Made by a program: the position numbers and the translations under genes. Positions 28,326 to 36,005 of a stretch of DNA of 36,788 bases are shown here, in pieces (the first letter of the stretch is position 1; every line of letters starts with the position of its first letter). The DNA is from JAXMBN01 sp046349875 (lineage in GTDB: Bacteria > Planctomycetota > Planctomycetia > Pirellulales > Pirellulaceae): NCBI GenBank assembly GCA_046349875.1, contig JAXMBN010000050.1, forward strand, positions 1 to 36,788, given 5' to 3'. The notes beneath the pieces were generated by a model that saw nothing but the letters and a program-made list of their open reading frames with translations, searched no databases and had not been told where the DNA came from.

Positions 28326-28340
28326 CTTTTGGAGGCATGC

Positions 28341-28538
28341 ATGGTCAAGTTGTTGGTCCGTGACCGGGAGACGATCCAGGAAGCCGTTCGTCGCTTCCGT
28401 AAACTGGTCGAGCGCAGCGGATTGAAGAAGGAAATGCGTCGGCGAGAATACTACGAAAAGCCGAGCGAAATCAAGCGTCGCAGCAAGTTGCGAGCAGAAC
28501 GTCGATCGCGTCGCACGCGGTTGATGGGTGGAATGTAA
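28341..28538 (+). CDS. rpsU: 30S ribosomal protein bS21
   Basis: 65 residues from the ATG at 28341, with GGAGG at 28331-28335. The sequence is strongly basic: MVKLLVRDRETIQEAVRRF, then KLVERSGLKKEMRRREYYE and KLRAERRSRRTRLMGG. This matches S21, a small subunit protein near the anti-Shine-Dalgarno site of 16S rRNA. It precedes tRNA-Val by 100 bp. Confidence 0.93.
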   Translation: MVKLLVRDRETIQEAVRRFRKLVERSGLKKEMRRREYYEKPSEIKRRSKLRAERRSRRTRLMGGM

Positions 28539-28638
28539 ATTGCCGATTTCGCGAACGTATAGGTTTCGCGAGTGTCGATAAACATAGCGGCCCTGTGAAG
28601 GGCCACGAAATCATAGCGGTTTGGCAACAAGCCGCATC

Positions 28639-28712
28639 GGGCGAGTAGCTCAGTTGGTTAGAGCGCCACTCTTACAAAGTGGATGTCGGGGGTTCGAGTC
28701 CCTCCTCGCCCA
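28639..28712 (+). tRNA. tRNA-Val (anticodon UAC)
   Basis: A full cloverleaf is visible. The acceptor stem is GGGCGAG / CTCGCCC. The D-arm is GCTC...GAGC, and the anticodon stem CCACT/AGTGG carries the loop CTTACAA (anticodon TAC at 28673-28675). The T-arm contains TTCGAGT, and the discriminator is A. CCA is not encoded. Its 3' half is overlapped on the opposite strand by the integrase gene, marking it as an integration site. Confidence 0.95.
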
Positions 28713-30087
28713 TTAAGACGATGTTGTCAGAAGACGCCATCCGATGACCATAAGCGACAACCTCAGGGAAACCTGGGGTTTTTTCGTTTACAGAGACACT
28801 GAGGATCCCATCCACCGTCGCCGACGGTAGCCCTAAGTAGACAGATTTTGGGCTACGGATTGGGCTACGGATAGCTCTCTCGAATGAATCCTCCCTGGTC
28901 ATGGCATAGTGAGCCATCGCCACGGCCTCTGAGTTGCCAATCCAAGCGCAGACGTCCTTGATGGGGAACTGGTCCAATAACTCCGTCTCACGACTGGCTC
29001 TCATGTTGTGGAAAAGCTTAGGCCATGGCTGGATCTTCGCTCGCCTCAGGATCCGCATCAATCCTGTCCGCAAGAGGGCTGGGCTGCCTCTATGAGTAAC
29101 GATAACGTGGGCAGCGGGTGAAACTCCGGATTGCTCTGCCTCAACGTACAGGGCCTCTAGAAACGGCTTCAACTCAGGGAAGATCGGGCAGTACCGAACA
29201 CCACCGTCAGCATGATGCTCTGTTTTGCTGGCATGGATCCGCATCTTGCACTTAGCGAAGTCGAGATCCCCCCAGGTCAACTTCAGTATCTCTGATGGAG
29301 ATCTTAGGCCACCAAGTCTACTCAGCGCCAGGATGGCCTTCCATTCGACGTCTGGACAGTTCTCAATGACCTTCTGAAAGACCTCTGTGGTCACGAAGAA
29401 CTGCCGTGCCGCATTGCCTCGCACCGTAGCCGGCAGGCCAGAGAAAGGGTTCTCGGCGATTACCTTCGCCTTGACTGCGGCATCGAAGAACTGCTTGGCA
29501 ATCGAGGTCCGCTTCCGGACTGTATTGTCCGCCAAGCTCGTGCGCCCCTGGATCTTCTTACCCGACTTCTTACATGTCCTGGCCTTACCCTCGCGAACGT
29601 TGCCCTCTACAGACAACCACTCCCGCCAAGCCTCAGCGTCGCTTGTGGTTATGTCAACGATGTCACACTTGCTTCCAAAATGACGGACGAGACACGACTT
29701 CGCCTTCTGGTAGGTCTCCTGGGTCGACTCCTTCACCGACTTGCGCCGAGCGATGTACCAATCAATGAACGGTTCGAGGTGTTTCGGGACCACATTGACC
29801 TTGGCAGTCTCCTTGGGAGCAAGAGGCTCAACAAGTGCTACTTTGACAAGCTTTTCATGCTGCCTGGAAGGCAAGCCACTGACCCACTTGAACGTAGCAG
29901 AGCAGGGAGGACTCCCACTCTCAACACTGAGCAGCAAATGCTCAACGTGGTCAGCCCATTCAATGGCCTCAAGTGGCGAACTATGTGCAAGCCAGATCGC
30001 TCGTCGCTTGCCTTGCTCATCGGTGAATCGCAGTTGATGCCCAACCCTGCCGGCAATTTGCTGCCTGACCCTGACCCTTTTCTTCAT
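28672..30087 (-). CDS. tyrosine-family site-specific integrase
   Basis: 471 residues. An N-terminal arm/core-binding region (about 100-220) precedes the catalytic domain. Catalytic residues visible: R262 (GGLRSPSE), K288 (ASKTEHH), H360-xx-R363 (FHNMRASRE) and Y394 (MAHYAMT). The usual His/Trp before the tyrosine is Asn385 (WIGNSE). The final residues (GEEGLEPPTSTL) are encoded by the reverse of the tRNA-Val 3' half and the TAA stop is read from its anticodon loop. This gene drives integration into the tRNA. It overlaps the upstream excisionase-like gene by 4 bp. Confidence 0.93.
   Translation of the reverse strand: MKKRVRVRQQIAGRVGHQLRFTDEQGKRRAIWLAHSSPLEAIEWADHVEHLLLSVESGSPPCSATFKWVSGLPSRQHEKLVKVALVEPLAPKETAKVNVVPKHLEPFIDWYIARRKSVKESTQETYQKAKSCLVRHFGSKCDIVDITTSDAEAWREWLSVEGNVREGKARTCKKSGKKIQGRTSLADNTVRKRTSIAKQFFDAAVKAKVIAENPFSGLPATVRGNAARQFFVTTEVFQKVIENCPDVEWKAILALSRLGGLRSPSEILKLTWGDLDFAKCKMRIHASKTEHHADGGVRYCPIFPELKPFLEALYVEAEQSGVSPAAHVIVTHRGSPALLRTGLMRILRRAKIQPWPKLFHNMRASRETELLDQFPIKDVCAWIGNSEAVAMAHYAMTREDSFERAIRSPIRSPKSVYLGLPSATVDGILSVSVNEKTPGFPEVVAYGHRMASSDNIVLMGEEGLEPPTSTL
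28686..28712. other. presumed attachment site (attL) in the 3' half of tRNA-Val
   Basis: The tRNA 3' half (T-arm and acceptor) is intact and the integrase points into it, the usual arrangement for a tyrosine-integrase attachment site. No second copy of this sequence was found by eye to base 36788, so the exact core and the other end (attR) are unknown. Confidence 0.6.
28759..28784 (+). terminator. intrinsic terminator downstream of tRNA-Val
   Basis: AACCTCAGG-GAAA-CCTGGGGTT forms a 9-bp stem (one G.T pair) with a GAAA tetraloop, followed by a T-run to 28784. It lies antisense inside the integrase 3' coding end, so it is provided by the inserted element rather than by the original tRNA flank. 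Confidence 0.75.
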
Positions 30088-30311
30088 AGTGCCTCACCCC
30101 TGCAAAGCTCTTCCATGGGAATCAAGATTCTTGTCCCCTCCCTTCGAACCTTCAGCTGCCCTGCACGAATCTTCCGATCAATGGTTCGAACACTGACTCC
30201 AAGCTGACTCGCATACTCATCTCGACTCAGGTAGCGTTTGGCTTGCGCTTCCACCAGCCTCTCAACCACCTTTACTGCTATCTGCTCAATCACCTTTTCT
30301 GAAAACTCCAT
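30084..30311 (-). CDS. excisionase-like helix-turn-helix DNA-binding protein
   Basis: 75 residues from the ATG at 30311, with GGAGG shortly upstream; a GTG at 30338 is a weaker alternative. The wHTH core is YLSRDEYASQLGVSVRTIDR followed by KIRAGQLKVRREGTRILIP, the MerR/excisionase-type pattern in which a tyrosine-rich N-terminus precedes a turn and wing. Such proteins steer integrase towards excision or regulate it. It overlaps the integrase start by 4 bp. Confidence 0.85.
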   Translation of the reverse strand: MEFSEKVIEQIAVKVVERLVEAQAKRYLSRDEYASQLGVSVRTIDRKIRAGQLKVRREGTRILIPMEELCRGEAL

Positions 30312-30946
30312 CTCTCCTCCAATCCTGTAAACGCTCACGGTTCTTCAAAGTTCACTCTTCTGGCGCAAATTCCTGCAATAATCGAAGGGCAGCACGTAGA
30401 AACCGACTCCCCTTAGCGCCTCCTTCCAGGAAGATTTCGACAACACCAAAAGGTCGTGCTACCACGACACGCAATCATATTAACCATGGCGATTAGAGTC
30501 AAACCGGGTCTACTTAGAGAAGTCGCTTTAGCTCTGCCATAGCGAGGCTTAATACGATTCAGATCCAACTGTTAAGTGTTGTCTTGGGTATCGAACTGAT
30601 TGATGGCAATCGAAGCTGGACACTTGAAGCAAAATCTCACACCTCTTTTCGCCTGCTTCGCACGCTCAAAGAGGACCCTCGTGAGCATTGACATGCCCCA
30701 ACAACTGTTGGTAGCCATCGCCTTTCGGACCCGAGGTCAAACCACTGACACGGTTGACATAGTCTCAAATCGCCTGAAATAAGCCTTCTAGGCTTGCCAA
30801 CCGTGCAACGCCATTGGGCAACGACACCCACGCAAAAGCCCTCACGATTCATGCAGGCGGGGCCTCTAAGGCGGCTTGCGGGGAACAGAGACAGGCATGG
30901 CAGAATATGCCGGCTGGACACTTGGTACGTCTCTCCATGGCATCAC
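30312..30946. other. element intergenic region, 635 bp, no gene recognised
   Basis: Between the excisionase-like and HTH regulator genes I see no confident coding sequence; short open frames here (for example 30600-30782 and the reverse 30637-30921) show no motif. The 12-mer GCTGGACACTTG occurs twice (about 30615 and 30912), roughly 300 bp apart, which could be arm-type or regulator binding sites or a chance repeat. Confidence 0.4.
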
Positions 30947-31364
30947 TCAGGCAAGTATCCGCAGCCTAAGACTTTGGTGGATACTTGGCTGCAGTACTAG
31001 GCATGAGAAGGGACTCGACAGCACACCGTATGCCGAGCTAATTTGAATGAGGGTTAGCACGGTAGAACTCCAGCGCCCGTTCTCAAGCTCTGAAATGCGG
31101 GTGCGGTGAATACCCGACAACTCAGATACCTTTAACTGGGACCAGCCAAAATGCTCGCGAATGGCCTTGAGGTTGTCACCTATGATTTTCCGATAAGCTG
31201 CATCCTTCGCAACAATCTGTGCTGAGAGTTTCGTAGTAGGGCGATGGATCCTTGGATTTTGAAGCCTTCTTCATCATTTCTTCCACCTTGAGGACGTTCG
31301 CAGCAACTGCCATCATTCTATGGTACCACGGCAGACCATATTTTTCTAGCCAACATCCACGCAC
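30947..31364 (-). pseudogene. XRE-family HTH regulator, frameshifted
   Basis: The C-terminal part, read from about 31220 down to the TGA at 30947, contains a clear XRE helix-turn-helix: LKAIREHFGWSQLKVSELSG then IHRTRISELENGRW, lacking any usable start codon in its own frame. An upstream frame (ATG at 31364 or 31316, AANVLKVEEMMKKASKSKD) runs into it and stops at 31176. A shift by one base around 31221 (ETLSTD to SAQIVAKDAAY) joins the two into one protein of about 120-138 residues. No slippery motif is visible, so inactivation or an indel error is more likely than programmed frameshifting. It probably regulated the element. Confidence 0.7.
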
Positions 31365-31381
31365 CAGCGATCGGCAGCGAT

Positions 31382-31402
31382 TTGTGACAAGGTTGTCAAC
31401 AA
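31382..31402. promoter_or_regulatory. inverted repeat upstream of the HTH regulator (candidate operator)
   Basis: TTGTGACAA-GG-TTGTCAACAA is a near-perfect dyad just 5' of the HTH gene start. A second dyad GTGTTA-N9-TAACAC lies at 31577-31597 upstream of the polymerase-like gene. Both are consistent with operators of an XRE-type repressor in a divergent promoter region. The rest of the gap (31365-31746) shows nothing. Confidence 0.45.
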
Positions 31403-31746
31403 TTCTAGGGCAAGACTCCCAAATTACCGGAGCCTAGGACTTACGCTTTATTTCCGAGAAAAGCCATCAACTTGTCCGTCGGCGCATCCTCCGAATACCA
31501 CTCACGTCCAAAGCCACGAAAACTCCTATCCGGCCATAGGCCTACTTTTTTGAAAATGGTAGTTTACATAAAAGTAGTGTTACCACCACAATAACACAGC
31601 ACACCGCTGATACTGAACGCTTGGTATCGACGTTCGCCAGCCGGAATCCAGAGCAACTGTTTGGCTCTGACTTAGAAAAACAAAATGCCTCGCTGCCAAT
31701 GCTAATTGGGCAGATGACTCACAAACACTCAGGAAACTCTACCAGC

Positions 31747-33119
31747 ATGGACCCAATAACCGCAACAGCCAGCACAACTGACACCCATATAGCCCAGGAG
31801 ATCCTCGACTCCATCGACGGTGACGCCTTCTATGTCGCTTCAATCGAGGTTATCGATGACATGGCTGTCGCTTATGGACTCAAGGGACACGTCCTCGACG
31901 AGATCCGCCTAGCCATCCACAAGGCCATCGCCTATGGCAAACCAATCAAGATAAACACTACGCTCATTAAGCACATGTACGGCGACTACACACGCAAGCA
32001 GATCGTCAGGTTCTTTCAGGAATGCCCGTACATAAAGCTTGTGGAGAACTACTGCATCGGAGCGAAATGCAAAGTCCGTGGAATCGACTTCAAGAGACTC
32101 AAGGAAGACCACCCTGAGGCTTTCAGTGCTAGCAAGAGGCCCACTAAGGGCCGAAGGCCATGTCCAACAAAGACGGGGGTTCGTTGGGGAGGTTCCCTGG
32201 ATGGTGTCCCTGGGGGTGCTAGGGGGTGCTCTGGGATTTTTGCGAAGTCCAAGATTTCCATGGGTTTCTTGAAGTGGAGAATCGAAAAGTGGAAGGAGGT
32301 TTGCAAGATCCTTGATTGGAATAGAAAGGTCGAGACTGAGTTTGAAGGTAAGGAGAAGTTCGAGGAGTTCTTCGCTGCACTAGAACTCGATCCATCCGTG
32401 GTTTATGCCATCGCTGACACTCCCGAGGAACTCCAGAAACTTCAAGAGCAGTTCGCTCGGCTGTTGGTGGCGAAGAAAGACTATCACTGCTTTAAGCTCA
32501 GAGGTCGTGTCTATGACTCTATGACCAACATCTCCAAGAAGCTACGCAGGGCCCTGAGGATCAGGCACAATGGCAAGCTCGAGCGTATCGCTGAGGTTGA
32601 TCTTCATGCCACCTACATGTACCTACTGCTGGGTCAGATGGAACAAGACTCAGAGGAAATCAGGAGGGAGATTGCTGAGATCTCGAAGTATTTTCCTGGT
32701 TGTAGTTTTTATGAGTTCGTCTACTCACTCCTTCCGGATGATGTCGCTCGACGCATCAAGAACATCAAGAAGGAGTTCCAGATGCAGGTCATGTTCCCTG
32801 CCAAGCGCCCATTCTCTTCATGTCCTGTCTATCATGCACTGCTAAAGAAGTTCCCCATCGTCTTTGGTCGAATCCGAAAGCAACAGCTCGACCATGGCTA
32901 CACTGAGTTCAGTCACTTCCTAACCGAATCTGAAGGCACTTTATTCATTGATAGCGTGTTGAAGAAACTCAAGGAGACACTGAATGCGCTACATGTCGAA
33001 CCCTCCATGATGCGATCTTGGTTCCACTCTCCTTGGCAGAGAAAGCAAGAGAAGCCCTGATTCAATGTGGACAGGAACTGTTCGGTATCACTCCTGGCGT
33101 AGGTGTGAAAGGTATCTAA
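31747..33119 (+). pseudogene. polymerase-palm-like element protein with frameshift before motif C
   Basis: I read one protein of about 457 residues split by a frameshift. The first part has an alpha-helical N-terminus, then GRVYDSMTNISKKLRRALR (about 254-271) and EVDLHATYMYLLLG (about 283-296; Asp285). That pair of motifs recalls uncharacterised phage and plasmid proteins with a DNA-polymerase-A-like palm, in which VDxxxxxxxLL is the metal-binding motif A. In the encoded frame the protein ends PSMMRSWFHSPWQ at 33060. One base away, the reading CATGATGCGATC gives LHDAILVP then LSLAEKAREALIQCG, ending GVGVKGI at 33119. This HD-type motif C lies where it should. Adding one C to the CCC at 33001 joins both. 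The start is chosen among several ATGs (31699, 31714, 31747). Polymerase function is inferred. Confidence 0.6.
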
Positions 33120-33140
33120 TTTATTTAGAAAGCGAAGCAA

Positions 33141-33365
33141 ATGCAGTATCAAAAGCTAACCAACGATCAAAAGTCCATTCGCAATTGGCGAGCAAAGCGA
33201 AACAGTCTCATCGGTCAGATTATGGCGGATAACCCGATGATCACAAATGACGAGGCACTGAAGATGGCAAACAAAATCATGCGATCTAACAAGGCAAAGC
33301 CTCCAAAGAAACATGACATTCCCAAACAATCTGACTACCGGATCATTAGGAATGACCAGTCCTGA
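33141..33365 (+). CDS. small basic uncharacterised protein
   Basis: 74 residues starting 21 bp after the restored stop of the polymerase-like gene. Composition is Lys/Asn/Arg rich (QKLTNDQKSIRNWRAKRNSL, then MADNPMITNDEALKMANKIM). Coding is plausible because it follows the upstream gene closely on the same strand. I do not recognise a family; a nucleic-acid-binding role is only suggested by charge. Confidence 0.45.
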   Translation: MQYQKLTNDQKSIRNWRAKRNSLIGQIMADNPMITNDEALKMANKIMRSNKAKPPKKHDIPKQSDYRIIRNDQS

Positions 33366-33821
33366 ATCGCAACCTGTTTGCCATCTGTATGATCACTTGT
33401 GATTCCAACTTGGAGACCTAGCTCCACCACGTTGGAATCGTTGCCACAACTGACCTATCTGATACGTCTGATGGAGAATCCAGCCGTACATGTTAGTTGA
33501 GTGACTAGAGTCAGAAAGCCAGTGACAAGGATGTCACTGCTCACACGTCGTTTTCAAGACGGGAGGCCGGAGTTCATAATCCGTCGTCCCGTGGACGACG
33601 ACCTTTCGACTTACATTTTTCCAATGCTTTGCAATCGCCAGTCCCTCGTTGCAGAGCAACATCTGACTCCTGAGCTAACCCTCTAGCGAGCTAATGCCAT
33701 TTAAGGCTCGTCACGCGGCCACCCACGCAACAAATCGCCCAATTCAAGAAAAGGAGCCGCTTAACTCCAGAACTCAGTAGAAAGCCCGCAAGACACCAAC
33801 ATTCATCTCGCACTTTCGTTG
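33366..33821. repeat. structured intergenic zone with several inverted repeats
   Basis: This 456-bp gap between element genes holds at least four dyads. GATTCCAAC...GTTGGAATC (33401-33439) encloses a second stem TGGAG...CTCCA. TGACT-AG-AGTCA is at 33502-33513. CAGTGACA-AGGA-TGTCACTG (8 bp) is at 33520-33539. CGTCGTCC-CGT-GGACGACG (8 bp) is at 33582-33600. ACGGGA (33559) can also pair with TCCCGT (33587). This density suggests a structured RNA, a replication origin or a recombination site. No gene is recognised; the open frame 33501-33686 spans the stems. Confidence 0.55.
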
Positions 33822-36005
33822 CTAGTCCGTTTTTTTGGGAGTTGCGTGGCTGGAACGACGACTACCGATCGAGGGTTTGAAGATCTCCTCTGGCGACGGT
33901 ATGGTCACGCGAACTTTCGCGTGGAGGACGCTCGCGACTGCAGCATCATCGCGAAGTCGCATCGACGTAACTTGATCTGCTAAACGAGGAGACAAGCATT
34001 CGGAGAACTTGAGTCCACGGATTGCCTTTTCGTGAGCAATAGGACGCAAGTCCCCGGGACGGGCCTCCATAAGTATCCGTAGAGAAGCTTGTATTTGATC
34101 GCTCGTTACGCCTTCAGAGAACTTGAGACTGAAACCATCGCTAGAAACGGTCGATTTCAGGTCCTGAGCTAGGTAGTAAGCCAGTGTCGCGTTCGCCTTT
34201 GCGCCTGCGAAGGTCCACCAAGACCAACGATCGCCGGATTCCAGCAGCAGCGATGTAGAGTCCGCCTGCAGCCACGCGAAATCATCACGCAATCGATCGA
34301 TCTCTGTTTTGCAGCGTTTCGACCAGCGGTCAGATTGATCAGACCGACATAGGATTGACTGCATCGTCTTGCAAATTTTGAATGACAGGCCTAGGCCAGA
34401 TCCAGGCCACCGAGTTCGTCCAAGCTCATCGGTTGGTTCTACGAATGCAATCTTCCTCTGCCAGTCAATAAAATTCACTTTCCATGCATTCCCCCCCAGC
34501 GATAGAACACGAGGTCCGTCCTGTTTCACCAGCAATGCCGATTCGTCAACTTGGCCAATCTCTTGCCGACCATGCAGTACTCGGAAGATAGGGGGCGTCA
34601 TGAAAACGGAAAAGAGTTCCATGAAATTTTGCCGACCAAACGTTTGCTCTCCTTTGGCGCCTAACCAAAGCAGGCCCGAGTCGTCGGACAGGATCTCGGT
34701 ATCGATCATCCATTGGACAAGTTCCGTGATCGATTCCTCCGGTAGCTGGCTGAATCCATAAACGCCTTCAATCCACTTGAACCAGTCGAGTCGCCCGATA
34801 CCATTTTCTTGCAGTGCTAGCGCCATCAACTGCTGTGAGAGAATGTGGTACGGTTCTGGGGGAGGAACAATAGGTTCGACGAAGCCGCTTTCCCACAATT
34901 CGCTCAGTGCGGCTGCTTGAAGTAATCGCTCAGGCTTGGTCGCCAACATCAAACAATTGCGAACCGTTCCTGCTCGCCGTCCTGTCCGTCCCATCCGTTG
35001 CAAAAAGCTGGCAACCGTTAAGGGAGCGTCGATCTGAATAACGCGATCTAGGTCGCCCACATCGATGCCCAGTTCCAAGACGCTGGTCGCTACGATGACG
35101 CAATCGCTTTCCTGAGCAAACGCTTTTTCCGTTCTGTGTCGTTCTTCTTGGCTCAAAGAGCTGTGGGTGACGAACGCATTCACGCCATACGACTTCAGTA
35201 TCAAGCCGAGCTCTTCGGTACCAGCACGACTATCCAAAAACACCAGTCGTTTCTCACCGCGATGAAGGCGGGAGAAGACCCTGGCTGCATTCTCAAGTGA
35301 ACCGACGGAGTCGATCTGGACATCTGCCGACGCGGTTTGGCTTGGTGGTGGATAAGCTACACTCTTCTTGCCTTCGCAAGTACCCGCAATCCATGTCAGC
35401 AACACTTCTGGATTGCCAACTGTTGCAGACAATCCGATGCGTTGGATCTCTCGTCCTGCCAGGTTCGAAACGCGTTCCAGTACGCTCAGCAGGTGCCAGC
35501 CTCGATCGTCACCGGCAAAGGCATGGACTTCATCGACGATGATCATCTTTAAGTCGCCGAACATACGTCGATCATCAACACTTCGAGATACCAGCATCAC
35601 TTCCAATGACTCTGGCGTTGTTAACAAACAATCAGGCGGATCTCGCAAGATCTTTCGCCGTGCCGATGTTCCCACGTCACCATGCCAAAGGGCCGACCTG
35701 CGACCAAGCAGATTGCAATATCGGGAAAGTCGATCATCTAGGTTATTCAACAGTGCTTTGATCGGACAGACATAGAGAACACTCAGGCCGGACCAATTCT
35801 CGGTCAACATTCTCGAAAGCGCTGGAAAGAAAGCTGACTCCGTCTTACCGCCAGCAGTGGGCGCGAGAATAATCAAGTGGTCTCCACCAACCACCTTCGG
35901 AATGACAAGGTCTTGAAAGGGACGTAGTTCTCGCCAGCCGAGGCTGTTCACGATGTGGTACTGAAGCGCTGGGTGGAGTAAATCAAAGTTACGAGGCATA
36001 AACAC
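33822..36005 (-). CDS. Lhr-like superfamily 2 DEVH helicase
   Basis: About 727 residues from a GTG at 36005 (AGGA 7 nt upstream); an ATG at 35999 is the alternative. Helicase motifs: APTAGGKTES (I), CPIKALLNN (Ia), TTPES (Ib), DEVH (II), LSATVGNP (III), ATSVLELGIDVGD (V), QRMGRTGRRAG (VI). After the RecA-like domains come a winged-helix-like part (YHILSQQLMALALQENG) and an Lhr-core-type region (QEIGQVDESALLVKQ, FVEPTDELGRTRWPGSG). It differs from a Lhr of about 1,500 residues in lacking the long C-terminus. It overlaps the stop of the upstream acidic-protein gene, so translation is coupled. Lhr-type enzymes unwind DNA or RNA:DNA and feature in repair and in several defence modules. Confidence 0.88.
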   Translation of the reverse strand: MFMPRNFDLLHPALQYHIVNSLGWRELRPFQDLVIPKVVGGDHLIILAPTAGGKTESAFFPALSRMLTENWSGLSVLYVCPIKALLNNLDDRLSRYCNLLGRRSALWHGDVGTSARRKILRDPPDCLLTTPESLEVMLVSRSVDDRRMFGDLKMIIVDEVHAFAGDDRGWHLLSVLERVSNLAGREIQRIGLSATVGNPEVLLTWIAGTCEGKKSVAYPPPSQTASADVQIDSVGSLENAARVFSRLHRGEKRLVFLDSRAGTEELGLILKSYGVNAFVTHSSLSQEERHRTEKAFAQESDCVIVATSVLELGIDVGDLDRVIQIDAPLTVASFLQRMGRTGRRAGTVRNCLMLATKPERLLQAAALSELWESGFVEPIVPPPEPYHILSQQLMALALQENGIGRLDWFKWIEGVYGFSQLPEESITELVQWMIDTEILSDDSGLLWLGAKGEQTFGRQNFMELFSVFMTPPIFRVLHGRQEIGQVDESALLVKQDGPRVLSLGGNAWKVNFIDWQRKIAFVEPTDELGRTRWPGSGLGLSFKICKTMQSILCRSDQSDRWSKRCKTEIDRLRDDFAWLQADSTSLLLESGDRWSWWTFAGAKANATLAYYLAQDLKSTVSSDGFSLKFSEGVTSDQIQASLRILMEARPGDLRPIAHEKAIRGLKFSECLSPRLADQVTSMRLRDDAAVASVLHAKVRVTIPSPEEIFKPSIGSRRSSHATPKKTD

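Noticed and set aside
31200..31240. Programmed frameshift in the HTH regulator
   Set aside because: No slippery heptamer, downstream structure or internal Shine-Dalgarno is visible.
33541..33600. Possible tRNA or tRNA relic (loop TTTTCAA, T-arm-like TTCATAA)
   Set aside because: The anticodon loop would have 8 nt, the T-arm loop is too long and no acceptor stem pairs.
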